Positions 16,236 through 16,777 of a stretch of 16,777 bases of DNA are shown here, one piece after another. Location: NCBI GenBank assembly GCA_019232735.1, contig JAFANL010000209.1, positions 1-16,777 on the forward strand, read 5' to 3'. Position 1 is the stretch's first letter. Each line of letters starts with the position of its first letter. This DNA comes from Aquitalea sp. (GTDB lineage Bacteria; Pseudomonadota; Gammaproteobacteria; Burkholderiales; Chromobacteriaceae). A program made the position numbers and the translations under genes. Below the pieces are notes generated by a model that was not told the DNA's origin, made no database searches, and saw only the letters and a list, made by a program, of their open reading frames with translations.

Positions 16236-16272
16236 ACAGGGCGCTTTCCCTCACCGGACAGCGCCCTGTTTT
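16236..16272 (+). terminator. Intrinsic terminator after fabI
   Basis: ACAGGGCGCT (16236-16245) pairs perfectly with AGCGCCCTGT (16260-16269) around a 14-nt loop, followed by TTT and then CATTCT. It begins 46 nt after the fabI stop and separates fabI from the next gene on the same strand. Confidence 0.85.
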
Positions 16273-16385
16273 CATTCTGGTACTGGCGGCAGCATTTTCC
16301 CGGCGTCAGCTCAACCACATGGTGGATGGCCGGGCAAGCAGCCACGTTGCAGACTGATGGCACACTTAGCCACCAGGAGCAGTAC

Positions 16386-16777
16386 ATGAGCACCCAACCC
16401 GTCTTCATTCCCGTCGGCGATCTGGCCGATGGTTTTGCCCCCGACAGCCACATCCTGCCCGCCAGCCCCGTGCTACAAGGACAGCAACTGGTCTTGCACT
16501 TTGCCGATGGCAGCCGCGCCAGCCTGCATGCCGGCGAGCAGCACTGCCAGCTGGAAGCGCTGGAGCATGGTACGGCAGCCGGCTTCACCGGCCAGGGCCA
16601 TTATCGCGCCAGCAGCCTGCGCCCCGGCATCGTGCTGCTGGACTTGCTGCCGGAACACACTCACGGCCATTCGCTCAGCCTGGTGCTGGATGTGTCGCGC
16701 GGCCTGTTTACCGCCGTGGCCGGCCAGTTGCCCCAAGCTGATGACGTTGCCCGTTCAGCCTTCAGTCGCGTCATGTC
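16386..16777 (+). CDS. MoaF-like protein, N-terminal part (3' end outside window)
   Basis: The ATG at 16386 has a strong ribosome site (CAGGAG, 6 nt upstream) and opens a frame of 130 codons that runs off the right edge. The start MSTQPVFIPVGDLADGFAPD, then HILPASPVL and LHFADGS, and later YRASSLRPGIVLLDLLP and SLVLDVSRGLFTAV, resemble the N-terminal domain of MoaF. MoaF proteins are linked by name to molybdenum cofactor biosynthesis, but their biochemical role is poorly defined. The assignment comes from remembered family sequence, not a search. The fabI terminator lies upstream, so it should have its own promoter in the 113 bp between; I could not place one with confidence. Confidence 0.65.
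   Translation, partial: MSTQPVFIPVGDLADGFAPDSHILPASPVLQGQQLVLHFADGSRASLHAGEQHCQLEALEHGTAAGFTGQGHYRASSLRPGIVLLDLLPEHTHGHSLSLVLDVSRGLFTAVAGQLPQADDVARSAFSRVM

Noticed and set aside
16358..16376. Sigma-54 promoter (TGGCAC... upstream of the MoaF-like gene)
   Set aside because: The -24 GG is present, but the GC expected 10 bp downstream is off by two positions.

Overview
The window is about 60% GC and densely coded. It carries ordinary chromosomal genes whose proteins look betaproteobacterial. The order trxA-rho, the sequences of Rho (418 aa), FabI and NadC, and the general gene mix fit the Neisseriales, in particular the Chromobacteriaceae (Chromobacterium, Aquitalea, Vogesella and relatives). 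The genus is inferred, not proven. I see no rRNA, tRNA, CRISPR array, transposase, integrase or prophage gene, and no stretch whose composition stands out as recently acquired.

Layout, left to right. Bases 1-2408 (+) hold a close gene string: the 3' half of a MATE efflux pump, murB (peptidoglycan precursor synthesis) and a YihX-like HAD phosphatase. It meets a leftward pair (2415-3503), a CbiM/COG3235-type membrane protein followed by a MAPEG-family membrane protein. Divergent from that pair is nadC (3610-4452, +), then a large membrane diguanylate cyclase (4543-6444, +). Leftward again are a TRIC-family (UPF0126) channel protein and a NudL-like CoA pyrophosphatase, coupled by an ATGA overlap (6456-7714). 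Upstream of these on the same strand are rho (7806-9062) and trxA (9185-9511). A clear intrinsic terminator follows rho, and the short trxA-rho leader contains a strong hairpin and a C-rich, G-poor tract.

Bases 9670-15107 (leftward) are a complete yejABEF operon: binding protein, two permeases and a double ATPase, with 2-nt, ATGA and 1-nt junctions. Together they form one peptide importer of the oligopeptide/microcin C type. A 294-bp intergenic region then holds an operator-like dyad near yejA and a good TATAAT promoter for fabI (15402-16190, +). fabI ends in a strong intrinsic terminator. The last gene, cut by the right edge (16386 to end), looks like the N-terminal part of a MoaF protein.

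The genes fall into separate housekeeping jobs: cell wall (murB), NAD (nadC), fatty acids (fabI), redox (trxA), transcription termination (rho), c-di-GMP signalling and peptide uptake (yej). I did not find a convincing new multi-gene system. The points most worth a second look are the CbiM-like protein without the usual N-terminal metal-binding Met-His, the putative Rho autoregulatory leader, the TRIC start lying directly behind the rho terminator, and the dyad upstream of yejA.
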